DNA of 64,000 nt from Isoetes taiwanensis (GCA_021234155.1 JAJEKV010000020.1:2405275-2469274); one strand, 5' to 3'; positions 1 to 13,450 are shown, counted from the stretch's first letter. Numbers and translations are program-made. Notes: generated from the letters alone by a model not told the origin.

Positions 1-1199
1 TCATGTCCATTTAAAATTAGTGGAATTGTATATAATGACATGTCCATTTGGTATTTTCAAATGTCATAAGAAAAAGATTGCAATATATTAAAGATGTTCT
101 AACCATTACGTCGCCAAAATTTCTCTTTCCTAAGATTCTTGCGTAGGTTGGCCGAAAAAGGGGGAGGTTTTTTTTTTTTTTTTGTTATGGCATGATGCGC
201 TTGCATGGTCGAAAATAGCAGGCCTTTTTGTTCACGGGGGCTGCTAAGAGCAGCCCGATGGAGGCGGCCGGACCACGGATGGAGAAGGCGATGGAGGCCA
301 TGCAGGCACCTGGGCGGCCTGCCTCAGCTACCTTTTTTGGTTCTTCTCTTTTCTTCCGGATTGCAGGGGTTTGGACTGGGCTATGCTGCCTTGGTTTGCT
401 GGAGGGGTGTAGACATGGTCCTTCAGCAGCCTGTTGGGGTTTCTGAAGCGCATCTTCATTGGCTTGGGATTGGAGCCTGGGCAACGGAGGTGCAGTCTGG
501 CATACAGTCCGGGGTTAACAAATTAAATGTAGAGCATTTTCGTTTTATCCCTTTGGCTGTACAATAGTTGGCTGTGCGCAAATGGGTCTGCCTCTGATTT
601 TGATTGTTGCTCCTTCCTGCTTCTTGCTTCATTCCTCTTGCTTCTGATTCTTCTTGCCTCTTCTTGCTTCTTCCTTCTTCTTGCTTCTGTTATATCATCT
701 TAGCGGATAGTCTGCCTTGGTTTAGGTCTGCTAGATTGTGCAGCTTCAGGTACAATGTGCCGTAACAGATTGTGCAGCTTCGGCCAGGTTCTGAACTGAT
801 TGCAAAAATATTCTCTTCCCTGCCAATGGTTCATGGCACTGTATTTCTGATTCCCAGATGTATTTTTATACCTGTGTACGGCATATGGGGAGCGTTGTGC
901 TATACGGGGGTGTGAGCTGTAAAATGCCTTGCCCTTGATCTGGCATATTCTAGACATCATACCATCATCTAATGGACCATAAAAAAAATTAACACATAGA
1001 GGCATTAACACATAAGAACCACCCAGTAGAACACTTTGGCTATTTGAAATTGCCATGTTAATTCTTTCTTTTTTTCTTCTTAGATGCTTACTTCAATTAA
1101 AACCACAATGCATTTAACAAAAGCTTTCACAAAAAATTGTCTAAGTTTTTGTCTACTTTCACTATGTTGGTTTGTTATCTTGTGGACAGGAATTAAGAG
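1..1199. other. No recognisable gene; pyrimidine-rich tract
   Basis: Short open frames on both strands (about 205-567 plus, 185-484 minus, 700-1056 minus) overlap one another and resemble no family I know, so I do not call a gene. A CTTCTTG-type pyrimidine-rich tract lies at about 590-690, and a poly-T run at about 170-183. Confidence 0.5.
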
Positions 1200-1330
1200 T
1201 TAGGAATAGAATAGAATAAAATAGTTTTTTTAACGTCCACGGAGACCAATAGGTCATGGGACCCATATAATGGGCTAGTACAATCATTACTACTAGGATT
1301 AAAAAACTCCTGCCTCGAAAGGTCAGTTTG
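1200..1330 (-). mobile_element. LINE family 1, 3' end only
   Basis: The minus strand reads the same 3' terminus as the LINE ending at 18,066: the CTCGA..GG..TTTTTTAATCC motif, then GGGTCCCAT, GGTCTCCGTGGACG and a short tail of TTCTA-type repeats (1201-1215 on the plus strand). Only about 130 bp remain, which is typical of target-primed reverse transcription that stopped early. Confidence 0.75.
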
Positions 1331-1743
1331 ATTTTCAGATCATGATCTCTTGGAGCTGCTGGACATTCAGGGTGTTTTTCATATACACTTCATAGATTTT
1401 TGGACATTATTAAGGGAAGTTCTGTTGCACTATGAGGCTCTGTACTGGCTCTAAATTTCTATCTTTTATGGCATGCTTTTATATCAAAGGCATGATTCTT
1501 GCTACGTACTTGAGGATTTATAATTAATGACAAGACCATCTCGTGCTTTCAAAAAAAAAAAAAAAATTATTAGTTAAGCTCATAAAACTTAAATTATATT
1601 TCAACCAAATATACAATGATGCATTACCATCCATTTTGAATAATAAGAGGCAATTATCATAAGGGAGAACAATAGAGTACCTGCAAACACAACGACAATT
1701 TTCTACACACTCTTCATCAACTACAAACTGCGATAATTTTATA
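1331..1743. other. No gene seen
   Basis: AT-rich sequence with a poly-A run near 1551-1566. No coding or RNA signal was recognised. Confidence 0.5.
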
Positions 1744-2985
1744 AATTAATTGCTGGAACAGGCTAGATGTGCCCTTCGAGCATTGAAGGTGCTTGTATCT
1801 AAGGTGCTTGTATCAAAGTTTATAACAATGATTAGGCTGAGATAGGTTCTTAGGTATGGATTGTAATGCTTTCAGCAGTGGTTTGTTTACCTTGGGAATG
1901 GCATCCTTTATTGTGAACATTGTACAACGCTATAGTTTTGGAGTAAGGGGTGTAAACTAGAGAGAATGTTAAATCACATTCTTAAATTTGAAGTTGACAA
2001 GGACGAAAATAACAATGGTGTTTTCTAAATACTTGTGTTTTATGTATGCAAAGTTGTATTCTTTAACATTTTGGTCAATGTGTAACTAAATGCACATAGA
2101 TAAACGTTTGTTTTTGTTAGGGCCCGAAGGGCCCAAATTTTTTTTTAAGATAACAACCAACACATAATTACCATTAACATTAATTAACACAACCATTGGG
2201 TCCAACACATTTAAATTAAAACCCCCCTTAAACCCCCTTTGGTTTGGGTGCATATTCACACGGGGGGTGACTCCGGGCAACGAGAGCTGTTGGATAGGCA
2301 TATTCACCCCTTATTCCTTAATCTACACCGTACGTAAAGTTCCTCGTTTGTGGGGTATGCAAGTACAAAATTTGCTATACCGTATAACAAGATTTGCAAA
2401 ATACTATAAGATTTCCAGCAAAATACTATATGGTGTTAATTTTGTACGTGCCAAATATAATTATAAGGGCTCTCGCCCTACGCCACCCCACCCGGTGAAT
2501 ATGCACCCAAACCAAAGGGGGTTTAAGGGGGATTTTAATTTAAATGTGTTGGACCCAATGGTTGTGTTAATTAATGTTAATGGTAATTATGTGTTGGTTG
2601 TTATCTTAAAAAAAAATTTGGGCCCGAAGGTTTTATCTATGTGCACTTAGTTACACATTGACCAAAATGTTAAAGAATACAACTTTGCATACATAAAACA
2701 CAAGTATTTAGAAAACACCATTGTTATTTTCGTCCTTGTCAACTTCAAATTTAAGAATGTGATTTAACATTCTCTAGTTTACACCCCTTTACTCCAAAAC
2801 TATAGCGTTGTACAATGTTCACAATAAAGGATGCCATTCCCAAGGTAAACAAACCATCAAAAGCATTACAATCCATACCTAAGAACCTATCTCAAATTAA
2901 TCATTGTTATAAACTTTGATACAAGCACCTTAGATACAAGCACCTTCAATGCTCAAGGGCACATCTAGCCTGCTCCAAAGAATTA
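1744..2985. repeat. Long foldback element (family A), copy 1
   Basis: The plus-strand sequence from about 1744 to 2289 is the near-exact reverse complement of about 2469-2985, leaving a loop of roughly 180 bp at 2290-2468. The arms contain GGGCCCGAAGGGCCC or a truncated form, a TTTGGTTTGGGTGCATATTC block, and a far outer part ending near TGGAACAGGCTAG. The loop contains the conserved string GTTTGTGGGGTATGCAAGTAC. The same loop-and-arm design recurs at 39,421-40,000 and 41,699-42,195. The right arm doubles as the start of the first unit of the tandem array. No transposase is encoded, so it would be a non-autonomous element or a large hairpin duplication. Confidence 0.85.
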
Positions 2986-5900
2986 AATACACCACACATT
3001 ACAAAGGCACTATAATGAAGCCTCTCGCTTTTTATGCATATTTAAAATAGAATGTCACTGATGAAGAAATGCGTTGTATGGTTCAACCCAAATAATCCAA
3101 AATGTTCGAATGGTATGACAGATGCAAGAAAGAAATAGACATTATTAAGAAATAGACATTAATATCATAATCAATGAGAGACCAAATAAGATTGCTTATC
3201 TTGAATGGTTTCCTCCGCACCAATGCTATAACTCCTCTCACTCCCAATACCTTTGTGCATTTCAAAAATCTGCCTTAGCCACCAATAAAACCCGGCCGAT
3301 TATCGAACTACTTTGCTTCTTTGCTTGCTTCTCATGTTTTATCGTTGCTAATTGGGCTTCTTAAATAAGAAGTCTCTTTCATCGCCACAAATTCCCAGTG
3401 GTTAGCAAAGGCTTCATGTGTCCGCTTCATCGCCACCGACTACGAGCAAAGCAATAGCATGGTCGACAGAATTATACAAACAAATAGTAGAGTCGGAAAG
3501 AACTTGTAGAAGAAACCCCGCAAAACATGATTGGCACTAAAACTTGGTCATTCAAAAATCAGTAAAATCTCAACAACGTAAAACTTATGTTGGCCGATTT
3601 GAAGATGAATAAGCTACAAACATTTGTCGATTAATAAGCAAATGCGGTTCGAACGACCTTTGGTGCAGCCGAAAACAAAAGTCGCAGGCAAAGTCCCAAC
3701 GCCCATGCCCATCTCTGCAGCTCTCAAGGCCGAAAACCCCCCAAAACCCACAAGGCCCACGAAATCCATAGCTACGATACCTCCGGGTCACCTACAGCAG
3801 AGAATCCAGGCATCTTTGCACAGGAAATTGTGAAACAGAACATGCAGGGGAAGACCTGCAGACGACCTAAGGCCCTGCCCCTGCGGCCCTTGCTCTGCCC
3901 TGTAATCGGTGGAAAAGGGTTTCAGAACATACCTTGAAGCTGCCGGATCCTCGCCAGTAGTAATCTACTGCGTCTGCAAGAACGAATCTCGCCAAAGCCA
4001 TTGCCTCACCAAGCCCTAGATAACTAACTAAAAGAACCCTAAAATAACCCTCGCTCGATGCTTGCATGCTCGATTTGGGAGTCGTTGGATAGGCATATTC
4101 ACCCCTTATTCCTTAATCTACACCATAATGAAAGTTCCTCGTTTGTGGGGTATGCAAGTACAAAATTTGCTATACCATATAACAAGATTTGCAAAATACT
4201 ATAAGATTTCCAGCAAAATACTATATGGTGTTAATTTTGTACATGCCAAATATAATTATAAGGGCTCTCGCTGCCCTACGTCACCCCCCGTGTGAATATG
4301 CACCCAAACCAAAGGGGGTTTAAGGGGGATTTTAATTTAAATGTGTTGGACCCAATGGTTGTGTTAATTAATGTTAATGGTAATTATGTGTTGGTTGTTA
4401 TCTTAAAAAAAAATTTGGGCCCTTCGGGCCCTAACAAAAACAAACATTTATCTATGTGCACTTAGTTACACATTGACCAAAATGTTAAAGAATACAACTT
4501 TGCATACATAAAACACAAGTATTTAGAAAACACCATTGTTATTTTCGTCCTTGTCAACTTCAAATTTAAGAATGTGATTTAACATTCTCTCTAGTTTACA
4601 CCCCTTACTCCAAAACTATAGCGTTGTACAATGTTCACAATAAAGGATGCCATTCCCAAGGTAAACAAACCACTGCTGAAAGCATTACAATCCATACCTA
4701 AGAACCTATCTCAGCCTAATCATTGTTATAAACTTTGATACAAGCACCTTAGATACAAGCACCTTCAATGCTCGAAGGGCACATCTAGCCTGTTCCAGCA
4801 ATTAAATACAGCTCACATTACAAAGGCACTATACGAAGCCTCTGCTTTTTTATGCATATTTAAAATAGAATGCTGCTGATGAAGAAATGCGTTCGTATGG
4901 TTCAACCCAAATAATCCAAAATGTTCGAATGGTATGACAGATGCAAGAAAGAAATAGACATTATTAAGAAATAGACATTAATATCATAATCAATGAGAGA
5001 CCAAATAAGATTGCTTATCTTGAATGGTTTCCTCCAGACCAATGCTATAACTCCTCCTCGCTCCCAATACCTTTGTGCATTTCAAAAATCTGTCTTAGCC
5101 ACCAATAAAAACCACGGCCGATTATCGAATCGCTTGCTTCGCGCAGGTGTGCTTGCTTCGCATGTTTATCATTGCTAATTGGGCTTCTTAAATAAGAAGT
5201 CTCTTTCAACGCCACAAATTCCCGGCGGTTAGCAAAGGCTTCATGTGTCCGCTTCAATCGCCACCGACTACACGAGAGCAAAGCAATAGCATGGTCGACA
5301 GAATTATACAAACAAATAGTAGAGTCGGAAAGAACTTGTAGAAGAAACCCGTCAAAACATGATTGGCACTAAAACTTGGGTCTCATCAAAAATCAGAAAA
5401 TCTCAACAACAGAAAACTTATGTTGGCCGATTTGAAGATGAATAAGCTACAAACATTTGTCGATTAATAAGCAAATGCGGTTCTGGAACAGCCTTTGGTG
5501 CAGCCGAAAACAAAAAGCTGCAGCAAGTCCCAACGTCCATGCCCATCTCTGCAGCTCAAGGCCGAAAACCCCCCTGAAACCCACAAGGCCCACGAAATCC
5601 ATAGCTACGATACCTCCAGGTCACCTACAGCAGAGAATCCAGGCATCTTTGCACAGGAAATTGTGAAACAGAACATGCAGGGGAAGACCTGCAGACGACC
5701 TAAGGCCCTGCCCCTGCGGCCCTTGCTCTGCCCTGTAATCGGTGGAAAAGGGTTTCAGAACATACCTTGAAGCCGCTGCCGGATCCCCGCCAGAGTAATC
5801 TACTGCCTCGCAAGAACAGAATCTCGCTCAAAGCCATTGCCTCACCAAGCCCTAGATAACTAACTAAAAGAACCCTAAAATAACCTGGCTCGATGCTTGC

Positions 5901-8900
5901 ATGCTCGATTTGGGAGCTGTTGGATAGGCATATTCACCCCTTATTCCTTAATCTACACCATACGTAAAGTTCCTCGTTTGTGGGGTATGCAAGTACAAAA
6001 TTTGCTATACCATATAACAAGATTTGCAAAATACTATAAGATTTCCAGCAAAATACTATATGGTGTTAATTTTGTACATGCCAAATATAATTATAAGGGC
6101 TCTCGCTGCCCCTCACGCCATCCCCCGGTGAATATGCACCCAAACCAAAGGGGGTTTAAGGGGGATTTTAATTTAAATGTGTTGGACCCAATGGTTGTGT
6201 TAATTAATGTTAATGGTAATTATGTGTTGGTTGTTATCTTAAAAAAAAATTTGGGCCCTTCGGGCCCTAACAAAAACAAACATTTATCTATGTGCACTTA
6301 GTTACACATTGACCAAAATGTTAAAGAATACAACTTTGCATACATAAAACACAAGTATTTAGAAAACACCATTGTTATTTTCGTCCTTGTCAACTTCAAA
6401 TTTAAGAATGTGATTTAACATTCTCTCTAGTTTACACCCCTTACTCCAAAACTATAGCGTTGTACAATGTTCACAATAAAGGATGCCATTCCCAAGGTAA
6501 ACAAACCACTGCTGAAAGCATTACAATCCATACCTAAGAACCTATCTCAGCCTAATCATTGTTATAAACTTTGATACAAGCACCTTAGATACAAGCACCT
6601 TCAATGCTCGAAGGGCACATCTAGCCTGTTCCAGCAATTAAATACAGCTCACATTACAAAGGCACTATACGAAGCCTCTGCTTTTTTATGCATATTTAAA
6701 ATAGAATGCTGCTGATGAAGAAATGCGTTCAGAAGTGGTTCAACCCAAATAATCCAAAATGTTCGAATGGTATGACAGATGCAAGAAAGAAATAGACATT
6801 ATTAAGAAATAGACATTAATATCATAATCAATGAGAGACCAAATAAGATTGCTTATCTTGAATGGTTTCCTCCAGACCAATGCTATAACTCCTCTGCTCC
6901 CAATACCTTTGTGCATTTCAAAAATCTGTCTTAGCCACCAATAAAAACCTGGCCGATTATCAGAACTGCTTGCTTCTGCAGAAGTGCTTGCTTCTGCATG
7001 TTTACTGTTGCTAATTGGGCTTCTTAAATAAGAAGTCTCTTTCACTGCCACAAATTCCCAGGCGGTTAGCAAAGGCTTCATGTAATGCGCTTCATTGCCA
7101 CCGACTCGAGAAAAAGCAATAGCATGGTCGACAGAATTATACAAACAAATAGTAGAGTCGGAAAGAACTTGTAGAAGAAACCCCACAAAACATGATTGGC
7201 ACTAAAACTTGGATCTCGTCAAAAAGCAGAAAATCTCAACAACGAAAACTTATGTTGGCCGATTTGAAGATGAATAAGCTACAAACATTTGTCGATTAAT
7301 AAGCAAATGCGGTTACGAAGCGACCTTTGGTGCAGCCGAAAACAAAAGCTGCGGCAAGTCCCAACGCCCATGCCCATCTCTGCGGCTCAAGGCCGAAAAC
7401 CCCCAAAACCCACAAGGCCCACGAAATCCATAGCTCACGATACCTCCGGGTCACCTCTGGCCGAGAGAATCCGGGCATCTTTGCACGGGAAATTGTGAAA
7501 CGAGAACATGCGAGGAAGACACTGCAGGGCGACCTAAGGCCCCGCCCCTGCGGCCCTTTGCTCGCCTATGTCGGTGGAAAAAGGGTTTGAGAACATACCT
7601 TGAAGCTGCCGGATCCTGCTTTTCGTAGTAATCTACTGCGCCCCAAGCAAGAACGAGAATCTCGCTCAAAGCCATTGCCTCACCAAGCCCTAGATAACTA
7701 ACTAAAAGAACCCTAAAATAACACGGCTCGATGCTTGCATGCTTTCGATTTGGGAGTCATTGGATAGGCATATTCACCCCTTATTCCTTAATCTACACCA
7801 TCGCGTAAAGTTCCTCGTTTGTGGGGTATGCAAGTACAAAATTTGCTATACCATATAACAAGATTTGCAAAATACTATAAGATTTCCAAAGAAAATACTA
7901 TATGGTGTTAATTTTGTACATGCCAAATATAATTATAAGGGCTCTCCTGCCCCTCGTCACCCCCGTGTGAATATGCACCCAAACCAAAGGGGGTTTAAGG
8001 GGATTTTAATTTAAATGTGTTGGACCCAATGGTTGTGTTAATTAATGTTAATGGTAATTATGTGTTGGTTGTTATCTTAAAAAAATTTGGGCCCTTCGGG
8101 CCTAACAAAAACAAACATTTATCTATGTGCACTTAGTTACACATTGACCAAAATGTTAAAGAATACAACTTTGCATACATAAAACACAAGTATTTAGAAA
8201 ACACCATTGTTATTTTCGGTCCTTGTCAACTTCAAATTTAAGAATGTGATTTAACATTCTCTCTAGTTTACACCCCTTACTCCAAAACTATAGCGTTGTA
8301 CAATGTTCACAATAAAGGATGCCATTCCCAAGGTAAACAAACCAACTGCTGAAAGCATTACAATCCATACCTAAGAACCTATCTCAAATAATCATTGTTA
8401 TAAACTTTGATACAAGCACCTTAGATACAAGCACCTTCAATGCTCGAAGGGCACATCTAGCCTGTTCCAGCAATTAAATACAGCTCACATTACAAAGGCA
8501 CTATACGAAGCCTCTGCTTTTTTATGCATATTTAAAATAGAATGCTGCTGATGAAGAAATGCGTTCAGAAGTGGTTCAACCCAAATAATCCAAAATGTTC
8601 AATGGTATGACCGGATGCAAGAAAGAAATAGACATTATTAAGAAATAGACATTAATATCATAATCAATGAGAGACCAAATAAGATTGCTTATCTTGAATG
8701 GTTTCCTCCAGACCAATGCTATAACTCCTCTGCTCCCAATACCTTTGTGCATTTCAAAAATCTGTCTTAGCCACCAATAAAAACCTGGCCGATTATCAGA
8801 ACTGCTTGCTTCTGCAGAAGTGCTTGCTTCTGCATGTTTACTGTTGCTAATTGGGCTTCTTAAATAAGAAGTCTCTTTCACTGCCACAAATTCCCAAAGG

Positions 8901-11419
8901 TTAGCAAAGGCTTCATGTGTGCGCTTCAACGCCACCGACTTCGAGAGCAAAGCAATAGCATGGTCGGGGCGGGAATTATACAAACAAATAGTAGAGTCGG
9001 AAAGAACTTGTAGAAGAAACCCCATCAAAACATGATTGGCACTAAAACTTGGATCTCATCAAAAGCGTAAAATCTCAACAACGAAAAACTTATGTTGGCC
9101 GATTTGAAGATGAATAAGCTACAAACATTTGTCGATTAATAAGCAAATGCGGTTCTCGAACGACCTTTGGTGCAAAAGAAAACAAAAGGCTGCGGCAAAG
9201 TCCCAACGTCCATGCCCATCTCTGCGGCTCAAGGCCGAAAACCCCCACGAAACCCACAAGGCCCACGAAATCCATAGCTACGATACCTCCGGGTCACCTA
9301 CAAAGCGAGAGAATCCGGGCATCTTTGCACGGAAATTGTGAAACGAACATGCGAGGGGAAGACTGCGGAGGGCGACCTAAGGCCCCGCCCTGCGGCCCTT
9401 GCTCGCCACATGTCGGTGGAAAAGGGTTTGAAACATACCTTGAAGTCGCCGATCCCTTTCGTAGTAATCTACTCGTCTGCAAGAACAGAATCTCGCTCAA
9501 AGCCATTGCCTCACCAAGCCCTAGATAACTAACTAAAAGAACCCTAAAATAACCTGGCTCGATGCTTGCATGCTCGATTTGGGAGCTGTTGGATAGGCAT
9601 ATTCACCCCTTATTCCTTAATCTACACCATACGTAAAGTTCCTCGTTTGTGGGGTATGCAAGTACAAAATTTGCTATACCATATAACAAGATTTGCAAAA
9701 TACTATAAGATTTCCAGCAAAATACTATATGGTGTTAATTTTGTACATGCCAAATATAATTATAAGGGCTCTCGCTGCCCTACGTCACCCCCCGTGTGAA
9801 TATGCACCCAAACCAAAGGGGGTTTAAGGGGGATTTTAATTTAAATGTGTTGGACCCAATGGTTGTGTTAATTAATGTTAATGGTAATTATGTGTTGGTT
9901 GTTATCTTAAAAAAAAATTTGGGCCCTTCGGGCCCTAACAAAAACAAACATTTATCTATGTGCACTTAGTTACACATTGACCAAAATGTTAAAGAATACA
10001 ACTTTGCATACATAAAACACAAGTATTTAGAAAACACCATTGTTATTTTCGTCCTTGTCAACTTCAAATTTAAGAATGTGATTTAACATTCTCTCTAGTT
10101 TACACCCCTTACTCCAAAACTATAGCGTTGTACAATGTTCACAATAAAGGATGCCATTCCCAAGGTAAACAAACCACTGCTGAAAGCATTACAATCCATA
10201 CCTAAGAACCTATCTCAGCCTAATCATTGTTATAAACTTTGATACAAGCACCTTAGATACAAGCACCTTCAATGCTCGAAGGGCACATCTAGCCTGTTCC
10301 AGCAATTAAATACAGCTCACATTACAAAGGCACTATACGAAGCCTCTGCTTTTTTATGCATATTTAAAATAGAATGCTGCTGATGAAGAAATGCGTTCAG
10401 AAGTGGTTCAACCCAAATAATCCAAAATGTTCGAATGGTATGACAGATGCAAGAAAGAAATAGACATTATTAAGAAATAGACATTAATATCATAATCAAT
10501 GAGAGACCAAATAAGATTGCTTATCTTGAATGGTTTCCTCCAGACCAATGCTATAACTCCTCTGCTCCCAATACCTTTGTGCATTTCAAAAATCTGTCTT
10601 AGCCACCAATAAAAACCTGGCCGATTATCGAATCGCTTGCTGCCTTCTGCAAGTGCTTGCTTCGATGTTTATCTTGTTGCTAATTGGGCTTCTTAAATAA
10701 GAAGTCTCTTTCATCGCCACAAATTCCCAAAGGTTAGCAAAGGCTTCATGTGTCCCTTCAATCGCCACCGACTACGAGAGCAAAGCAATAGCATGGTCAG
10801 ACAGGAATTATACAAACAAATAGTAGAGTCGGAAAGAACTTGTAGAAGAAACCCTGTCAAAACATGATTGGCACTAAAACTTGGGTCTGTCAAAAACTGT
10901 AAAATCTCAACAACAGAAAACTTATGTTGGCCGATTTGAAGATGAATAAGCTACAAACATTTGTCGATTAATAAGCAAATGCGGTTCTGGAACAGCCTTT
11001 GGTGCAGCCGAAAACAAAAAGCTGCAGCAAGTCCCAACGTCCATGCCCATCTCTGCAGCTCAAGGCCGAAAACCCCCCTGAAACCCACAAGGCCCACGAA
11101 ATCCATAGCTACGATACCTCCAGGTCACCTACAGCAGAGAATCCAGGCATCTTTGCACAGGAAATTGTGAAACAGAACATGCAGGGGAAGACCTGCAGAC
11201 GACCTAAGGCCCTGCCCCTGCGGCCCTTGCTCTGCCCTGTAATCGGTGGAAAAGGGTTTCAGAACATACCTTGAAGCTGCCAGATCCTGCTTTCGTAGTA
11301 ATCTACTCGTCTGCAAGAACAGAATCTCGCTCAAAGCCATTGCCTCACCAAGCCCTAGATAACTAACTAAAAGAACCCTAAAATAACCTGGCTCGATGCT
11401 TGCATGCTCGATTTGGGAT
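2284..11419. repeat. Tandem array, five ~1.83-kb units
   Basis: The sentinel GGATAGGCATATTCACC recurs at 2292, 4087, 5922, 7762 and 9591, giving periods of about 1795, 1835, 1840 and 1829 bp. The last unit ends at the string GCTCGATTTGGGA near 11,419. Each unit holds, in order, the family-A foldback loop, one foldback arm of about 520 bp, and about 1.1 kb of gene-derived sequence. AT-rich stretches are virtually identical between units, which points to recent amplification or homogenisation. Differences fall almost entirely at CG, CAG and CTG sites. The short open frames in the array are reading-frame shadows that repeat with the period. Confidence 0.95.
10400..11400 (-). pseudogene. Gene-derived segment in array (best copy, unit 5)
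   Basis: On the minus strand a 5'UTR-like stretch leads to an ATG at 11,340 encoding MALSEILFLQTSRLLRK, resembling an organelle-targeting start. A good splice donor (CAAG|GTATGTTC, 11,269) and an acceptor (TGCTGTAG|GTGACC, 11,129) bound a possible intron of about 141 bp. Beyond it are further short coding-like pieces, including a segment with WEFVAVKETSYLRSP and RQIFEMHKGIGS in sister units. I do not recognise the protein. The same layout repeats in all five units, so a single captured host gene fragment amplified with the array is the simplest reading. Frames are not open across the whole segment in any unit. Splice sites are inferred from consensus only. Confidence 0.5.
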
Positions 11420-11449
11420 AGTTTTTGAAATCATAGTTGTAACCATTGA

Positions 11450-11606
11450 AAAATGCCACTAAAAGTATCGTGATAGTATGCGCACTCTAGATGTACTGAT
11501 TAGTACGTCTCATCAAATACGGTCATCAAATCATATAAAAACCTTAGGAAAAAAAGTACAAAAACACAAAGAAAACCCCCTGTTATTATGCTACATATTG
11601 GTATAA
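11450..11606. repeat. Dispersed ~125-150 bp repeat, copy 1
   Basis: Matches 41,540-41,698 and 57,750-57,911. Shared landmarks are an ACTCTAGATGTAC-like block, AAATCATA..AAAACC, ACAAAAACACAAAGAAAACC, and a common end at TTATTATGCTACATATT. No coding capacity. It may be a SINE or MITE-like sequence, but no tRNA-like promoter boxes or clear terminal repeats were identified. Confidence 0.65.
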
Positions 11607-13450
11607 AATGCACCTCAGGTTTTGTCCTGAAGAAATTGAAAACACTACTACTTTATAAGCATTGTACCACACTGGATTTGAGAAGAGGCATTCCTGCTCA
11701 CAAGACATGTTTCTCATGTTCACTTCATCAGTGACTCTGAATAACACCCAAAGCTCTATGAGGTTAATAACCTTGTCTTCAAAACTTCTTGATGTTTTTA
11801 TAAGTATCAATAATATCATAATTCTGGCCTTGATGGAATGAGTGCACAATCACTTCTATATGCCAAACATATTTGTTTAGCACCTAGAAGAAGTGATTCT
11901 AACTGTCACTGTGCCACCCAAGAATATCTCTGTTCTTGGGCAAGTTTTTTTTTCTCGACTTCCAATTATTCTTAAGGATGTCTAAGTCCTAGCTGCAAAA
12001 AGCACGCTTAGATGTTTTTTCTTCTCTTGTACCAAACTGGCCATTGTTCAACATCAGGTTATGCATCTCTGTCCCAACATTTTAATTATCATTGTCTTGA
12101 ATAACTTCCACATAATATCCAATAGCAAATGCATGCAAAAATTAATACACTAAGCATGAATCTCTACCTGGGTGGCATAACATCCTGAGGCAAACATTGT
12201 CTTATATTTAACATCTTATCATATCGACCGGGTGCATGGATAGCCCCAAGCACAAACTCTGCAAAAGGCCATAATTTACACCGCTTTTCCACGTCTGATT
12301 GGTTATACCATGTTGAAGCAAATCTTGTCTTAGCTTTTAAGATCTTGTCATATGGACGGGTCTGCAGAAGGCCAGAAGGCCATAATTTGCCTTGTTTTTC
12401 CATGTTTATATACTTATATGATGGTGTCCATCTTTGAAATTGTAGACATCTGTTTTATTAATGAGATTTAGTTGCATATCTTTGAGTGGCCCAAGTTTTG
12501 ACAAGTCAAAGTTTTAAAGAGTGGAGACCATGCCATGTCCAACTCAATAAGAAATAGGGTCTATTTTTAGTCTATAGTGCATCTATGTACTGACACATGG
12601 CATTGCCAATAACCCAGAATGAAAATCCTGATTCCAGGTCACAGGTTCAGCTGGTCACTTGTTCATTTTGTTCAACAGTTTTTTTTTTCTAACACCTGTA
12701 ATTTACAGCTCATTACATTCGTGACCCTGGGATATATCTAACAAGAACATAGATTATGCGTGGAGATTCTCATGCTGGCAGATTTATATTCATGAGCACT
12801 GCTCAAACATGCAAAGCAGAGCTTCGACTTCACAAAAATAGAGACCTTTAATAAAAAAACAGAGCATTTAGCTGAGAAAAATCGAAGCATTTCACTTAAA
12901 ACAATCCATTTAGCTTACGAAATATTTCACTTCAAGAACATAACATTTTAGAGAAAACATGGCATTTTGTTTGAAAAACAGATCATTCCACTTAGATCTG
13001 GCTGAAGCTAGCCCATGCTGAAGATCTGACCCGCTGCCCAGTCAGTATAGAAAACTGGAGAGATGATCAAACTAGAAAACTAGAAAATGCAGCAAATCCA
13101 GACTCGCCAGCAAATGGAAACTCGCTAAAACTACCATAATAGCACTGCTTCTTTCCCCCCATCTCCAATAGCCATTAAAAGCAACAAGCACATATTCTGT
13201 AGCATATCTTTCTAGTCCAAAACACAACAAGAATCAGAGAAAAACTAGTAGGCAACAAGAATCAGAGTTTTAAATGCCATAAAAGCATCCAGAACTGAAA
13301 GAAATAACACAAAATTGCCTTAAATGATTCTAAGGATCCAGTGCCATCATTCAAGAAGATAAGCTCGCTGGAGGATGAGGCGCCTAGCCGCCTTTGGTGC
13401 CTTGGTGCCAGAGGAGAAAGGATGGAAGAAAAAAATTCTCCCTGTTTCTA
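11607..13450. other. Mostly unannotated; ~110-bp direct duplication
   Basis: No convincing gene. About 12,176-12,290 and 12,305-12,405 are diverged direct copies (shared CTTATCATATCGACCGGGT-like, AAAGGCCATAATTT and TTTTTCCA.GT blocks). The minus-strand open frame through them simply encodes the duplicated peptide KLWP..RPYDKI twice. Confidence 0.5.

Noticed and set aside
185-567. Overlapping frames at the window start as a gene
   Set aside because: Frames on both strands overlap and show composition-driven openness, with no recognisable motif or splice structure.
2284-11419. Array as LTRs of a retrotransposon or as satellite DNA
   Set aside because: Units lack TG..CA ends, PBS, PPT and pol motifs. 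They contain an element half plus gene-like sequence rather than simple satellite, and number only five.
2284-11419. Open frames in the array (such as 148-150 codon minus frames) as a real gene family
   Set aside because: They extend across probable introns and end at stops at different places in each unit. They are better read as repeated gene fragments.
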